From Sphingomonas sp. BK580 (lineage in GTDB: Bacteria; Pseudomonadota; Alphaproteobacteria; Sphingomonadales; Sphingomonadaceae): DNA of 64,000 bases. Position numbers and translations under genes: made by a program. The stretch lies in assembly GCF_014194975.1 (NCBI RefSeq), contig NZ_JACIAY010000001.1:310001-374000 (forward strand), given 5' to 3'. A model generated the notes under the pieces. It made no database searches. It saw nothing but the letters and a program-made list of their open reading frames with translations, and was not told the DNA's origin. Below are positions 53,058-62,492 of the stretch, one piece after another. The first letter of the stretch is position 1. The number at the start of each line of letters is the position of its first letter.

Positions 53058-54056
53058 TTGTTGTCGAAGCCGACGAAGCTAGCGGACCTGGCGGCACTGG
53101 CGGGCGTCTCGACCGCGACCGTATCGCGCGCGCTGTCGGGCCACCCGTCGGTGAGCAAGGCGACCCAGGCGCGTATCCAGGCGCTGGCGCGCGAGCACGA
53201 CGTCCGCCCCAACCAGCTCGCGCGCAACCTGCGGCTGCGCAGCACCGGCGCGATCGGGCTGGCGATGCCGCTGGGGCACGCGCGCACGCAGCACCTGACT
53301 GATCCCTTCTTCCTCTCGCTGCTGGGCTATATCGCCGACCTGCTGGTCGACCGCGGCTATGACGTGCTGCTCTCGCGCGTGTTGCCGGAGAACGGCGACT
53401 GGCTGGATCGGCTGGTCGATGCCGGGCGGGTCGACGGTCTGCTGCTCGTCGGCCAGTCCGACCAGTATGAGACGATCGAGCGCGTCGCGGCGCGCTACGC
53501 ACCGCTCGTCGCCTGGGGAGTCCACCGCGACGGGCAGCGCCACCTCGCGATCGGCTCGGACAATGTCGCGGGCGGGCGGCTGGCGGCGGAGCACCTGCTC
53601 GAGCGCGGGCGCCGCCGGTTGCTCTTCGTCGGCGACCCCGCCCCGCCCGAGTTCGCCGACCGCTTCGCCGGCTTCGCCGCGGCCGCGCGCGCGGCCGGGG
53701 TGCGCGCCGAGGTCCTCGCCACCGCGATGGACCCCGATCGAGTCCACGCCGCGATGCGGACCCGGCTCGCGGTCGGCACCTTGCCCGACGCGATCTTCGC
53801 CGCCTCCGACGTCGCCGCGATGAGCGTGCTCCGCGCGGTGAGCGAGGCCGGGCTCGACGTGCCGCGCGAGGTGGCGGTGATCGGCTACGACGACGTCACC
53901 CTCGCCGCGCACACCTCGCCGCCGCTCACGACGATCCGCCAGGATCTCGCGCGCGGCGCGGCGCTGATGGTGGAACGGCTGCTCGCGCGAGTCGCGGGAG
54001 AGCCGGCGGAGCACGCGGTGATCGCGCCCGAGCTGGTGGTGCGCGCCTCGACCTGA
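53058..54056 (+). CDS. suxR: LacI-family regulator of the sux-type sucrose locus
   Basis: The 332-residue repressor has the LacI helix-turn-helix at its N-terminus (KLADLAALAGVSTATVSRAL) and a sugar-sensing domain (IGLAMPLGHART, VDGLLLVGQ, VIGYDDVTLAAHTSPPLTT). No ATG is near; TTG at 53058 is 8 bases after an AGGGGGG ribosome-binding site, with TTG 53052 and 53061 as alternatives. It precedes the receptor, amylosucrase-like and MFS genes, matching the content of the Xanthomonas sux locus. It should repress them until sucrose or a derivative binds. The symbol is by analogy. Confidence 0.88.
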   Translation: MLSKPTKLADLAALAGVSTATVSRALSGHPSVSKATQARIQALAREHDVRPNQLARNLRLRSTGAIGLAMPLGHARTQHLTDPFFLSLLGYIADLLVDRGYDVLLSRVLPENGDWLDRLVDAGRVDGLLLVGQSDQYETIERVAARYAPLVAWGVHRDGQRHLAIGSDNVAGGRLAAEHLLERGRRRLLFVGDPAPPEFADRFAGFAAAARAAGVRAEVLATAMDPDRVHAAMRTRLAVGTLPDAIFAASDVAAMSVLRAVSEAGLDVPREVAVIGYDDVTLAAHTSPPLTTIRQDLARGAALMVERLLARVAGEPAEHAVIAPELVVRAST

Positions 54057-54132
54057 GCGAGGCGCCGTCGCCCACGGCGCTTCCGGTTTCAGCATCACAG
54101 CGGCCTACGAGAAATGCGCCAGGAGAGCCGAC

Positions 54133-54144
54133 GCAATCGTTTGC
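54133..54144. promoter_or_regulatory. LacI-type operator 1, GCAATCGTTTGC
   Basis: A near-palindromic 12-mer with a central CG lies 24 bases (start to start) from a perfect copy at 54157. The pair sits in the 176-bp gap before the sucrose receptor gene. Paired operators upstream of the first structural gene are typical of LacI control. Confidence 0.6.
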
Positions 54145-54156
54145 AGAATAGCTATT

Positions 54157-54168
54157 GCAATCGATTGC
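54157..54168. promoter_or_regulatory. LacI-type operator 2, perfect palindrome GCAATCGATTGC
   Basis: The perfect 12-bp palindrome lies 64 bases before the receptor ATG, where it would block transcription from an overlapping promoter. It is the likely main site for the adjacent LacI protein. Confidence 0.65.
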
Positions 54169-54232
54169 GTAAGGGTGCATCAGCCTGTTAGCCGGTCGCG
54201 CAGACGACCGATCACCCGCTGGGGAGGATATC

Positions 54233-56716
54233 ATGATCGCGCGTTATCGCCTGCTCGCCGGGGTGCCGGCGCTGTTGCTCGCCGCCGCCGCCCAGGCGCA
54301 GACCGCCGCTCCCGCCACCGAGGCGACCGCCGACCAGACCATGGACGCCCCCGCCCTCGCCGAGGACATCGTCGTCACCGGCGTCGCTCAGGGGCGCAAC
54401 CGGCTCGACACCTCGGTGTCGGTCAGCTCGCTCGACGCCGACCTCACCAGCAAGATCCCGCCGCGCAACACCGCCGAGATCCTGCGCAACCTCCCCGGCG
54501 TGCGCGTCGAGGCCTCCGGCGGCGAGGGCAACGCCAATATCGCGGTGCGCGGCCTGCCGGTCGCCTCGGGCGGCTCCAAGTTCCTCCAGCTCCAGGAGGA
54601 CGGCCTGCCCGTCCTCGAGTTCGGCGACATCATCTTCGGCAACGCCGACATTTTCCTCCGCAACGACCTGTCGCTCGCGCGCATCGAGTCGGTGCGCGGC
54701 GGCTCCGCCTCCACCTTCGCGAGCAACTCGCCCGGCGGCATCATCAACTTCATCTCCAAGACGGGCGAGCAGGAGGGCGGGTCGTTCCAGCTCTCGTCGG
54801 GCATCGACTATCGCGAGTATCGCGCCGACTTCGCTTACGGCGGCCGGATCGACGCCAACACGCGCTACGAGCTGAGCGGCTTCTACCGCCTCGGCGACGG
54901 GCCGCGCGACGTCGGCTATGACGCGATGCGCGGCGGCCAGATCAAGGCCAACATCACGCGCGAGTTCGACGGCGGCTACGTCCGTCTCTACGGCAAGTAT
55001 CTCGACGATCGCAGCATCGCCTATCTGCCCAACCCGGTGCGCGTGAGCGGAAGCGATAGCGACCCGAGCTATAGCAACGTGCCCGGCTTCTCGATCAACC
55101 AGGACACGCTGCACAGCCGCTACATCGGCTCGGTGCTGACGCTCGACGGCGACAACAATCCCGTGCGCCGGAGCATCGGCGACGGCATGCACCCGGACGT
55201 CAGGTCGGTCGGGTTCGAGGGCCAGTTCGCGATCGCAGACGGCTGGAACATCACCGAGCGGTTCCGCTACTCGGACATCTCGGGCGACTTCGTCTCGCCC
55301 TTCCCCGCCGCGGTGGGTGACGCGCAGACCGCCGCCGAGGCGCTCGCCGGTCCCAACGCGCAGCTCTATTATGCCAGCGGCCCGCGTTCCGGGCAGCGCA
55401 TCGCCAGCCCGGCGACGCTCGGTGGCAACGGCCTGCTCGCCAGCGTGGTGCTGTTCGACGTCGACCTGAAGAGCCTCGACAACATCACCAACGACCTGCG
55501 CGTCAACGGCAAGGTCGATCTCGGCGGCGGCGCGCTGACGCTGGCGGCGGGCATCTACAACTCGCGCCAGGACATCGTCACCGACTGGCTGTGGACCAGC
55601 TTCTACCAGACCGTGCAGGGCGACGGCCGCTCGGTGCTGGTCGACGTACGCGACTCGTCCGGCGTGGCCCGTACCGCGGGCGGCACGCTCTACTCCGCGT
55701 CCTTCTTCGGCAACTGCTGCCGCCGCAGCTACGACATGCGCTACACCACCAACGCGCCGTTCGCGCAGCTCGGCTTCGAGCTCGGCCGGCTCAACGTCGA
55801 CGGTTCGCTGCGCTACGATTTCGGCAGCGCCAAGGGCAGCATCGCGGGCGACCTGCCCGGCGCGACCACGACGCGCGCGCAGGACATCGACGGGGACGGC
55901 TCCCTCTCCTCGGCCGAGCAGGCGGTGGCGTTCATCCCCGCCAACCGCTCGCCGGTCGACTATACCTACAGCTATCTCTCCTACTCGGCCGGCATCAACT
56001 ATCGGCTGAGCGACACGTTAGCGGCGTTCGCGCGCTACAGCCGCGGCGGCCGCGTCAACGCCGACCGGCTGCTGTTCGGCCCGCTGATCGACACCACCAC
56101 GGGCGGGCTCGTCGCGGGCGCCAAGCCGTACGACTTCGTCAAACAGGCCGAGGGCGGACTGAAGTTCTCGACCGGGCCGCTGGCGCTCTACGCCACCGTC
56201 TTCAACGCGCGCACGCAGGAGACCAACTACCTGCTGTCGCAGCAGCAGTTCACAAGCCGCGATTACGAGGCGACCGGCGTCGAGCTGGAGGGTCGCTTCC
56301 GCGCCGGTCCCTTCTCGCTGACCGCGGCGGGCACCTATACCGACGCCAAAATCAAGCGCGACGCCACCGACGCGACGCTCGACGGCAACCGCCCGCAGCG
56401 CCAGGCCGCGTTCGTCTATCAGGCGACGCCGCAGCTCGATCTCGGGCGGGTGAGCTTCGGCGCCAACGTGATCGGCACCACCTCCAGCTACACCCAGCCG
56501 ATCAACGACCTGAAGATGCCCGCCTACACCCAGGTCAACGGCTTCCTGCTGGTGCGCGCGGCCGAGAACGTCAGCTTCAACCTCAACGCCAACAACATCT
56601 TCGACGTGAAGGGCATCACCGAGGCGGAGGACGCCAGCATCCCCGCCAACGGGCTGGTGCGCGCGCGCTCGATCAACGGGCGCACCATCGCCGCCTCGGT
56701 GCGCTTCGATTTCTGA
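54233..56716 (+). CDS. suxA: TonB-dependent receptor of the sux-type locus
   Basis: The 827-residue outer-membrane protein has a signal peptide (residues 1-23), DIVVTGVAQG at about 44, a plug (LRNLPGVRVEASGGEGNANI, AVRGLPVASGG, ESVRGGSASTFASNSPGGII) and a beta barrel ending ASVRFDF, a proper C-terminal phenylalanine. Between a LacI regulator and an amylosucrase-like gene it corresponds to SuxA, the sucrose outer-membrane transporter of Xanthomonas. Two operators precede it. Sucrose as substrate is inferred from context. Confidence 0.9.
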   Translation: MIARYRLLAGVPALLLAAAAQAQTAAPATEATADQTMDAPALAEDIVVTGVAQGRNRLDTSVSVSSLDADLTSKIPPRNTAEILRNLPGVRVEASGGEGNANIAVRGLPVASGGSKFLQLQEDGLPVLEFGDIIFGNADIFLRNDLSLARIESVRGGSASTFASNSPGGIINFISKTGEQEGGSFQLSSGIDYREYRADFAYGGRIDANTRYELSGFYRLGDGPRDVGYDAMRGGQIKANITREFDGGYVRLYGKYLDDRSIAYLPNPVRVSGSDSDPSYSNVPGFSINQDTLHSRYIGSVLTLDGDNNPVRRSIGDGMHPDVRSVGFEGQFAIADGWNITERFRYSDISGDFVSPFPAAVGDAQTAAEALAGPNAQLYYASGPRSGQRIASPATLGGNGLLASVVLFDVDLKSLDNITNDLRVNGKVDLGGGALTLAAGIYNSRQDIVTDWLWTSFYQTVQGDGRSVLVDVRDSSGVARTAGGTLYSASFFGNCCRRSYDMRYTTNAPFAQLGFELGRLNVDGSLRYDFGSAKGSIAGDLPGATTTRAQDIDGDGSLSSAEQAVAFIPANRSPVDYTYSYLSYSAGINYRLSDTLAAFARYSRGGRVNADRLLFGPLIDTTTGGLVAGAKPYDFVKQAEGGLKFSTGPLALYATVFNARTQETNYLLSQQQFTSRDYEATGVELEGRFRAGPFSLTAAGTYTDAKIKRDATDATLDGNRPQRQAAFVYQATPQLDLGRVSFGANVIGTTSSYTQPINDLKMPAYTQVNGFLLVRAAENVSFNLNANNIFDVKGITEAEDASIPANGLVRARSINGRTIAASVRFDF

Positions 56717-56781
56717 CGCGCGCGGGCGTGGCGACGGGGCGACGCGCGTCTATGGTGCGCGATGTGACAGGAAGGACGACG

Positions 56782-58545
56782 ATGGAGGAGCGGCTCGCCG
56801 CGATCGCGCCGCGACTGCGGCGGCAGCTCGACCGTCTCTATGGCGCGCGGGGTGATACCGCAGCGCTGTGGGCCGCGGCCGAGACGCTGCTGCGCGAACG
56901 CCATGCCGAGCGGCCCGAGGCGTTGCGCGCGCTCGACGCGGCGCGGCTCGTTGATCCCGACTGGTTCGTCCGTCCCGACATGCTGGGCTATTCCACTTAC
57001 GTCGACCGCTACGCCGGCACGGTCGCGGGACTCGCCGCTCGGGTCGACCATCTCGAGTCGCTCGGGGTGCGCTATCTTCACCTGCTGGCGCTGCTCAAGG
57101 CGCGCGAGGGCGACAGCGACGGCGGCTTCGCGGTCTCTGACTATCTCGCGGTCGAACCGCGCCTCGGCACGATCGACGACGTCGAGGCGCTCACCGCGCG
57201 GCTGCGCGCGGCGCGTATCAGCCTGTGCGTCGACCTCGCGCTCAATCACACTGCCGACGACCATCTCTGGGCCAAGGCGGCGAAGGCAGGCGACCCCTTC
57301 TACCGCGACTTCTATATCGTGCTCGACGAAGCCGAGGCGCGCGCGCGCGAGGCCGCTCTGCCGCAGGTCTTCCCCGCCACCGCCCCCGGCAATTTCACCG
57401 CGGTTGCCGCCATGGGCGGTCACGTCTGGACCACCTTCTATCCCTTCCAATGGGACCTGAACTGGCGCAACCCGCACGTCTTCCTCGCCATGCTCGACGT
57501 CGCGCTGCGGCTCGCCAACAAGGGGGTGGAGGCGTTCCGGATGGACAGCATCGCCTTCCTGTGGAAGCAGCCGGGGAGCGACTGCCGCAACCTGCCCGAG
57601 ACGCATCACATCGTCCGAGCGCTGCGCGCCGCGCTCGACATCGCCGCGCCCGCGACCCTGCTCAAGGCGGAGGCGATCGTGCCGACGGCCTTCGTGCCGC
57701 CCTATTTCGGTCTGGACGAGGGCGAAGGGTTCGAGCCCGAGTGCCACCTCGTCTACAACAACTCGCTGATGGTGGCGGGCTGGGTCGGTCTGGCGGAGCA
57801 ATCGGCGGCGCTACCGGCCGCGATCGTCGCCGCGAGCGGCGGGCTCCCGCGCGGCGCCAACTGGCTGAGCTACGCGCGCTGCCACGACGATATCGGCTGG
57901 GGATCGGTGCTGGGCGACCTGCGCGCGATCGATCCCGCGCCCGAGCGCCGGCTCGCCGCGGCGGCCCACTTCCTCGAGGGAGCGGACGGCGGCTGGGGAC
58001 GCGGCGCACCGTTCCAGAGCGACGGCGCGGTGCTCCACGGCAGCAACGGCACCATGGCCTCGCTCGCTGGACTGGAATCCGCGCGCGATGAGGTGGAACG
58101 CGAGGCGGCGTATCGCCGCATCGCGCTGCTCAACGCGCTGGCGATCGCGAGCGGCGGGCTGGCGACGACCTACATGGGCGACGAGCTCGGGCTGCTCAAC
58201 GACCGTGGCTATCTCGACGACCCGGAGCGCGCGCACGAAGGTCGCTGGCTGCACCGCCCCGACATGGACTGGGCCGCGCTCGACGGCGCCGCGGCGGATC
58301 GGATCAGCGGCGACCTGCGCGCGCTGCGCGCCGCACGGATCGCGGGCCGCGGCGCGGGCGCGCCGGAGCTGATCGAGACGGGCGTTCCGGCGCTGCTCGG
58401 CGTGCGGTGCGGGAGCGACCGCGTGTTCCTCAACTTCGGCGCGGTGCCGGTACCGCTTCCTTCCACTGGTCGCGACCGATTGGACGGCGCCGACCGCGAC
58501 ACCGCGCCGCCCTGGGGCGTGGTATGGCTGGAGGGGGAGCGATGA
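56782..58545 (+). CDS. suxB: Amylosucrase/sucrose hydrolase-like GH13 enzyme
   Basis: The 587-residue glycoside hydrolase has the amylosucrase-subfamily motifs: SDGGFAVSDY (112-121), DLALNHTADDH (151-161), nucleophile Asp255 in FRMDSIAFLWK, acid/base Glu297 in KAEAIV, CHDDIGW with His368 and Asp369, and RWLHRP near the C-terminus. These enzymes cleave sucrose, forming alpha-glucan or releasing glucose and fructose. The protein is somewhat shorter than Neisseria amylosucrase. ATG at 56782 follows AGGAAGG; ATG 56752 is in frame. Cytosolic, no signal. Hydrolysis versus polymerisation cannot be decided. Confidence 0.93.
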   Translation: MEERLAAIAPRLRRQLDRLYGARGDTAALWAAAETLLRERHAERPEALRALDAARLVDPDWFVRPDMLGYSTYVDRYAGTVAGLAARVDHLESLGVRYLHLLALLKAREGDSDGGFAVSDYLAVEPRLGTIDDVEALTARLRAARISLCVDLALNHTADDHLWAKAAKAGDPFYRDFYIVLDEAEARAREAALPQVFPATAPGNFTAVAAMGGHVWTTFYPFQWDLNWRNPHVFLAMLDVALRLANKGVEAFRMDSIAFLWKQPGSDCRNLPETHHIVRALRAALDIAAPATLLKAEAIVPTAFVPPYFGLDEGEGFEPECHLVYNNSLMVAGWVGLAEQSAALPAAIVAASGGLPRGANWLSYARCHDDIGWGSVLGDLRAIDPAPERRLAAAAHFLEGADGGWGRGAPFQSDGAVLHGSNGTMASLAGLESARDEVEREAAYRRIALLNALAIASGGLATTYMGDELGLLNDRGYLDDPERAHEGRWLHRPDMDWAALDGAAADRISGDLRALRAARIAGRGAGAPELIETGVPALLGVRCGSDRVFLNFGAVPVPLPSTGRDRLDGADRDTAPPWGVVWLEGER

Positions 58546-59879
58546 GGCGCGCAACAGTCGCGACATCGGGTAGCTCGCGCCCCCGCCTCTCGCTGGCGCG
58601 GATCGTCGAGATGAACCTCGGTTTCCTCGGCCTGCAATTCTCCTTCGGGCTGCAGCAGGCCAACATGGCGCCGATCTACGGCTACCTGGGCGCCGACGAG
58701 GCGACACTGCCGCTGCTGTGGCTCGCAGGGCCGGTCACCGGCCTGCTCGTCCAGCCGCTGATCGGCGCGATGAGCGACCGCACCACCTCGCGGCTCGGCC
58801 GTCGCACACCCTATTTCCTCGTCGGCGCGGTGCTGTGCAGCCTGTGCCTGTTCGCGATGCCCTACAGCCGCGCCTTGTGGGTCGCGGCGAGCCTGTTGTG
58901 GGTGCTCGACGCCGCCAACAACGTGACGATGGAGCCGTATCGCGCCTATGTCGGCGACCGGCTCGCCCCCGACCAGCGGCCGACCGGCTTCCTCACGCAA
59001 TCGGCCTTCACCGGGCTGGCGCAGACGCTCTCCTATCTGGCGCCGAGCCTGCTGGTGTGGTTCGGCCTCGACAAGGACGCGGTCGACGCCAACGGCATCC
59101 CCGACATCACGCGCATCGCCTTCGTGATCGGCGCGGTGCTGTCGCTCTCCACGATCCTCTGGTCGGTGTGGCGCGTGCCCGAGCTGCCGCTGCCGCCCGA
59201 GGAGCGCGCGCGGCTCGGGGCCGAGCCGCTGACGCTGCGATCCGCCCTCGCCGATCTGCGCACCGCGCTGGTGGGGATGCCCCGCCCGATGCGCCAGCTC
59301 GCGCTGGCGATGCTGTGCCAATGGTACGCGATGTTCGCTTACTGGCAGTTCATCGCCTTCGCGCTGTCACGCTCGCTCCACGGCACCGCCGACGCGACCA
59401 GCCAGGCGTTCCGCGACACCGCACTGACGGTGGGGCAGCTCGGCGCCTTCTACAACGCGGTCGCCTTCGTCGCCGCGCTCGCGCTGATGCCGCTCGCGCG
59501 GCGCCACGGCGCCAAACGGGTCCACGCCTGCTGCCTCGCCGCATCGGGCGCGGCGATGCTGGCGATCCCCGCGATCGGACAGGAAGCGTGGCTGTACCTC
59601 GCGATGATCGGGATCGGGATCGGCTGGGCCGGGATGATGGGCAATCCCTACGTCATGCTCACCGACATGATCCCGCCCGAGCGCAACGGCGTGTACATGG
59701 GCATCTTCAACATGTTCATCGTCATCCCCATGATGATCGAGAGCCTGTCGATCCCGCTGTTCTACCACAATCTGCTCGGCGGCGACGCGCGCGCGGTGCT
59801 CGTGCTCGCCGGCGCGCTGATGCTGCTCGGCGCGGTCGCCACGGTGATGGTGGGCCGCGGCGCGCGCGCGGCGCCGTAG
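58542..59879 (+). CDS. suxC: MFS sugar carrier of the sux-type locus
   Basis: The 445-residue protein has 12 helices and the sucrose/glycoside-pentoside-like MFS pattern: [20 protein letters not shown] in TM1, [20 protein letters not shown] between TM2 and TM3 and [18 protein letters not shown] in TM4. This subgroup includes the SuxC and plant sucrose carriers. It overlaps the GH13 stop by 4 bases (ATGA), so it should import sucrose into the cytosol for the enzyme. Confidence 0.92.
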   Translation: MRRATVATSGSSRPRLSLARIVEMNLGFLGLQFSFGLQQANMAPIYGYLGADEATLPLLWLAGPVTGLLVQPLIGAMSDRTTSRLGRRTPYFLVGAVLCSLCLFAMPYSRALWVAASLLWVLDAANNVTMEPYRAYVGDRLAPDQRPTGFLTQSAFTGLAQTLSYLAPSLLVWFGLDKDAVDANGIPDITRIAFVIGAVLSLSTILWSVWRVPELPLPPEERARLGAEPLTLRSALADLRTALVGMPRPMRQLALAMLCQWYAMFAYWQFIAFALSRSLHGTADATSQAFRDTALTVGQLGAFYNAVAFVAALALMPLARRHGAKRVHACCLAASGAAMLAIPAIGQEAWLYLAMIGIGIGWAGMMGNPYVMLTDMIPPERNGVYMGIFNMFIVIPMMIESLSIPLFYHNLLGGDARAVLVLAGALMLLGAVATVMVGRGARAAP

Positions 59880-59949
59880 CCACCGCGCCACCGTCCGGCA
59901 GCGACCCGAACGTTGCGTGTGACGAGATAATGTATCATGGCCCGCGGCC

Positions 59950-61089
59950 ATGCTTCAGCTCACCGCCCCCCGCACCGTCCGAGCGCCGTCACGTCCCGCG
60001 CCGAACCGCCGGCTCGACTCGATCGATGCGCTGCGCGGACTCGTCATGCTGCTGATGCTGGCGGACCACACACGCGAATACTTCTTGCTGAGCGCGCCGG
60101 TGAGCGACCCGATGGATCTTCGCGTCGCCCCACCCGGTCTCGTCGCGGCTCGGCTCGCGGCGCACCTCTGCGCCCCGGTCTTCATCGCCCTCGCGGGCAT
60201 CTCCGCATGGCTCTACGGTGCGGCCCGGCCGCGCGCCGCCACCGCGCGCTTCCTGCTCGAACGTGGGCTGTTCCTGCTGCTGCTCGAGCTGACCCTGGTA
60301 GGCTTCGCCTGGAGCTTCTCGCTCGCGCCGGCGATGATCTACCTCCAGGTGATATGGGCGATCGGCTGGTCGATGATCGCGCTGGCGGGGCTGCTGTGGC
60401 TGCCGCGCGGCGCACTGATCGCGGTCGCCATCGTGCTGGTGGCAGGGCACAATCTGCTCGACTCGGTGCGCCTCGCCGCGGGCCAACCGCTGCATCCCCT
60501 GTGGGCGATACTCCATCAGCGCGACCTCGTCGCGCTGGGCGGCGGGGTGACCGCTCGTACCTCCTATCCGGTTCTCCCCTGGATCGGCGTGATCGCGCTC
60601 GGCTACGCGATCGGCCCGTGGTTCCACGCCTCGCCGGCCTGGCGGCGGCGCGCGCTCGCGGCCGCCGGCGCGACGCTGCTGCTGGCGTTCGTGCTGCTGC
60701 GCGCGATCAATCGCTACGGCGAGCCGGTGCCATGGGAGCTCGGCGCGACACCGCTGCTCACCTGGCTCTCCTTCCTCAACGTGACCAAATACCCGCCCTC
60801 GCTCGACTTCCTGCTGTTGACCCTCGGCCTGGGCGCATCATTGCTGGCGGGCTTCGAGCAGCGCGCGCCGCGCTGGCTGGCGGTGCTGGGGAGCGCGCCG
60901 ATGTTCTTCTACCTGCTCCACCTCTACGCGCTGCACCTGCTGGCGATCGCCGCCGGCGGGCGCGAGGTGCCGACGATCGGCCACGTCTGGCTGCTCGCCG
61001 CCGCGGCCACGCCGCCGTTGTGGTGGGCGACCCGCTGGTTCGCCGCGGCGAAGCGGCGGAGCGCGAGCCGCTGGCTGCGCTTCTTCTGA
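59950..61089 (+). CDS. DUF1624/heparan-alpha-glucosaminide acetyltransferase-like membrane protein
   Basis: The 379-residue protein has about ten hydrophobic segments. RLDSIDALRGLVMLLMLADH at residues 21-40 is the family signature, and the following HLCAPVFIALAGISAWLYG is typical. Relatives transfer acetyl groups across membranes to sugar amines, but most bacterial members are uncharacterised. It starts 70 bases after the MFS carrier stop and may be read through from the sucrose operon; a functional link is unproven. Confidence 0.8.
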   Translation: MLQLTAPRTVRAPSRPAPNRRLDSIDALRGLVMLLMLADHTREYFLLSAPVSDPMDLRVAPPGLVAARLAAHLCAPVFIALAGISAWLYGAARPRAATARFLLERGLFLLLLELTLVGFAWSFSLAPAMIYLQVIWAIGWSMIALAGLLWLPRGALIAVAIVLVAGHNLLDSVRLAAGQPLHPLWAILHQRDLVALGGGVTARTSYPVLPWIGVIALGYAIGPWFHASPAWRRRALAAAGATLLLAFVLLRAINRYGEPVPWELGATPLLTWLSFLNVTKYPPSLDFLLLTLGLGASLLAGFEQRAPRWLAVLGSAPMFFYLLHLYALHLLAIAAGGREVPTIGHVWLLAAAATPPLWWATRWFAAAKRRSASRWLRFF

Positions 61090-61106
61090 GCGGGCGTCGG
61101 CCGAAC

Positions 61107-62492
61107 CTACTGACGTCGCGCGTCCGGCAGCACCCGGTCGATCCAGCCGCCGAGCCGACCGTGCGACCAGGCGAGCGCTCGATAGAAGGCCAGCACCGGC
61201 CGCGCCCAACGAAGGTAGAGCCCCGGCGCCCCGGTCCGCGCCGACAGCCACCCCAGCCGGTGGCTCCAACGCGCGATGCCGGCGCGCGTGCGATACACCA
61301 GACGGCGTCGCAGCGGCAGCGCGCGCGCGTCGGGCGCGACCCGCTTGCGCTTGGCGACGCCGCCGCGCCAGCGCCGCCACGTCAGCCGATACGCCAGTCC
61401 CTCGCGGCGATGGCGGAATCCCGCCGCCTGCGTCGCCTCGACGAAGGCGGCGTCGACCTCCTCGAGCATGAGCCGCCCCTCTGCCACGGCGGTGCGGATC
61501 AGCCGATCGATGAGCGGCGTGCGTGCGATCACCACGTTGGTCCCACGGCCGTCGGACGAATAGGGTTCGACCCAGGCGTCGCCGAAGGCCACGTCGGCGG
61601 TCTCGGCCACGACGTCGTCGCACATGTCGCACGCGCTGTTCTGGAAGAAGCCCGCGCCCCAGTCGCCGTCGGCGAGATGCCACCAGTCCTCGGCACGCGC
61701 GCTGCCGTCGTCGAGCGTCAGGTGCGCACGGTACCAATTGGCCGGACGGCCCGCGTCCTTGATGCGATAGTCCACCGCGCGCACGCGCGACGGTGGCGTG
61801 TCGAGCTGCCACGCGAAGCTGTCGACCAGCCGCGCGCTCTTCTGATGGCCGCAGAACAGACCGAGCACGTGCGGCACGCGCTCGCGCAGCACCGGGTCGC
61901 GCGCGCGCTCCAGCTGGATCATCTTGGCGAAGCACGGCACCGCGACGATCGCGTAGCGCCCCGGCGTGGCCCGGATCTCGCGCAGCATCGCGGAGAGCTC
62001 GACGGGATAATAGCGCGACTTGGCACCCGTCAGCAGCGATCCGGCGTCGCGCGACAGACGATAGGCGAAATAGCGCCCGTCCTCCTGCGGCGCGGCGACC
62101 GCGGCGACATGCGCCACCGCGTCGACCGCGCCGGTCCGCAGCAGCTCGGCCGCGACCCAGCTCACCATGCCGCCCGAGCTGCCCCACTCGCGCCACGCCC
62201 CCTCGGCGACATGGCCGACCCAGGTCGACTCGTGGCGACCGAGCAGCGGTGTGGCGCGCGGTGCGGTCGGGAAGCGCTCGGCGGCGATCGCATCCTCGTC
62301 GCGGGCGGCGGGCGAGAAGGGGCATCGGCGCGCGAACTCGTCCGAGCGACGCGCGGTGAAGGCGCCGACCGGCTTCCAGGTGCCGTAGCGATCCCACGCC
62401 ATCGTGCCGGCCGGCGCGTCGGCCGCGCAGCCGCCGCAGCCGATGCACAGTCCGGAGCGCACCACGTCGCGCGGTGCGAGCGGCTCAACCAA
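61107..62492 (-). CDS. FrhB-like iron-sulfur protein (coenzyme F420 hydrogenase beta-subunit family)
   Basis: The 461-residue protein has CIGCGGC (Cys16, 19, 22) close to its start, more cysteines downstream (RRCPFSP, VPCFAKM, SACDMCDD) and GSSGGMVSWVAAELL, the FrhB/FdhB C-terminal-domain signature. Members bind FAD and iron-sulfur clusters. In bacteria many sit beside polysaccharide pyruvyl transferases, as here, and are thought to take part in polysaccharide decoration. No ATG is near: TTG at 62492 overlaps the upstream gene by 8 bases, and GTG at 62465 or 62462 is possible. Confidence 0.82.
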   Translation of the reverse strand: MVEPLAPRDVVRSGLCIGCGGCAADAPAGTMAWDRYGTWKPVGAFTARRSDEFARRCPFSPAARDEDAIAAERFPTAPRATPLLGRHESTWVGHVAEGAWREWGSSGGMVSWVAAELLRTGAVDAVAHVAAVAAPQEDGRYFAYRLSRDAGSLLTGAKSRYYPVELSAMLREIRATPGRYAIVAVPCFAKMIQLERARDPVLRERVPHVLGLFCGHQKSARLVDSFAWQLDTPPSRVRAVDYRIKDAGRPANWYRAHLTLDDGSARAEDWWHLADGDWGAGFFQNSACDMCDDVVAETADVAFGDAWVEPYSSDGRGTNVVIARTPLIDRLIRTAVAEGRLMLEEVDAAFVEATQAAGFRHRREGLAYRLTWRRWRGGVAKRKRVAPDARALPLRRRLVYRTRAGIARWSHRLGWLSARTGAPGLYLRWARPVLAFYRALAWSHGRLGGWIDRVLPDARRQ

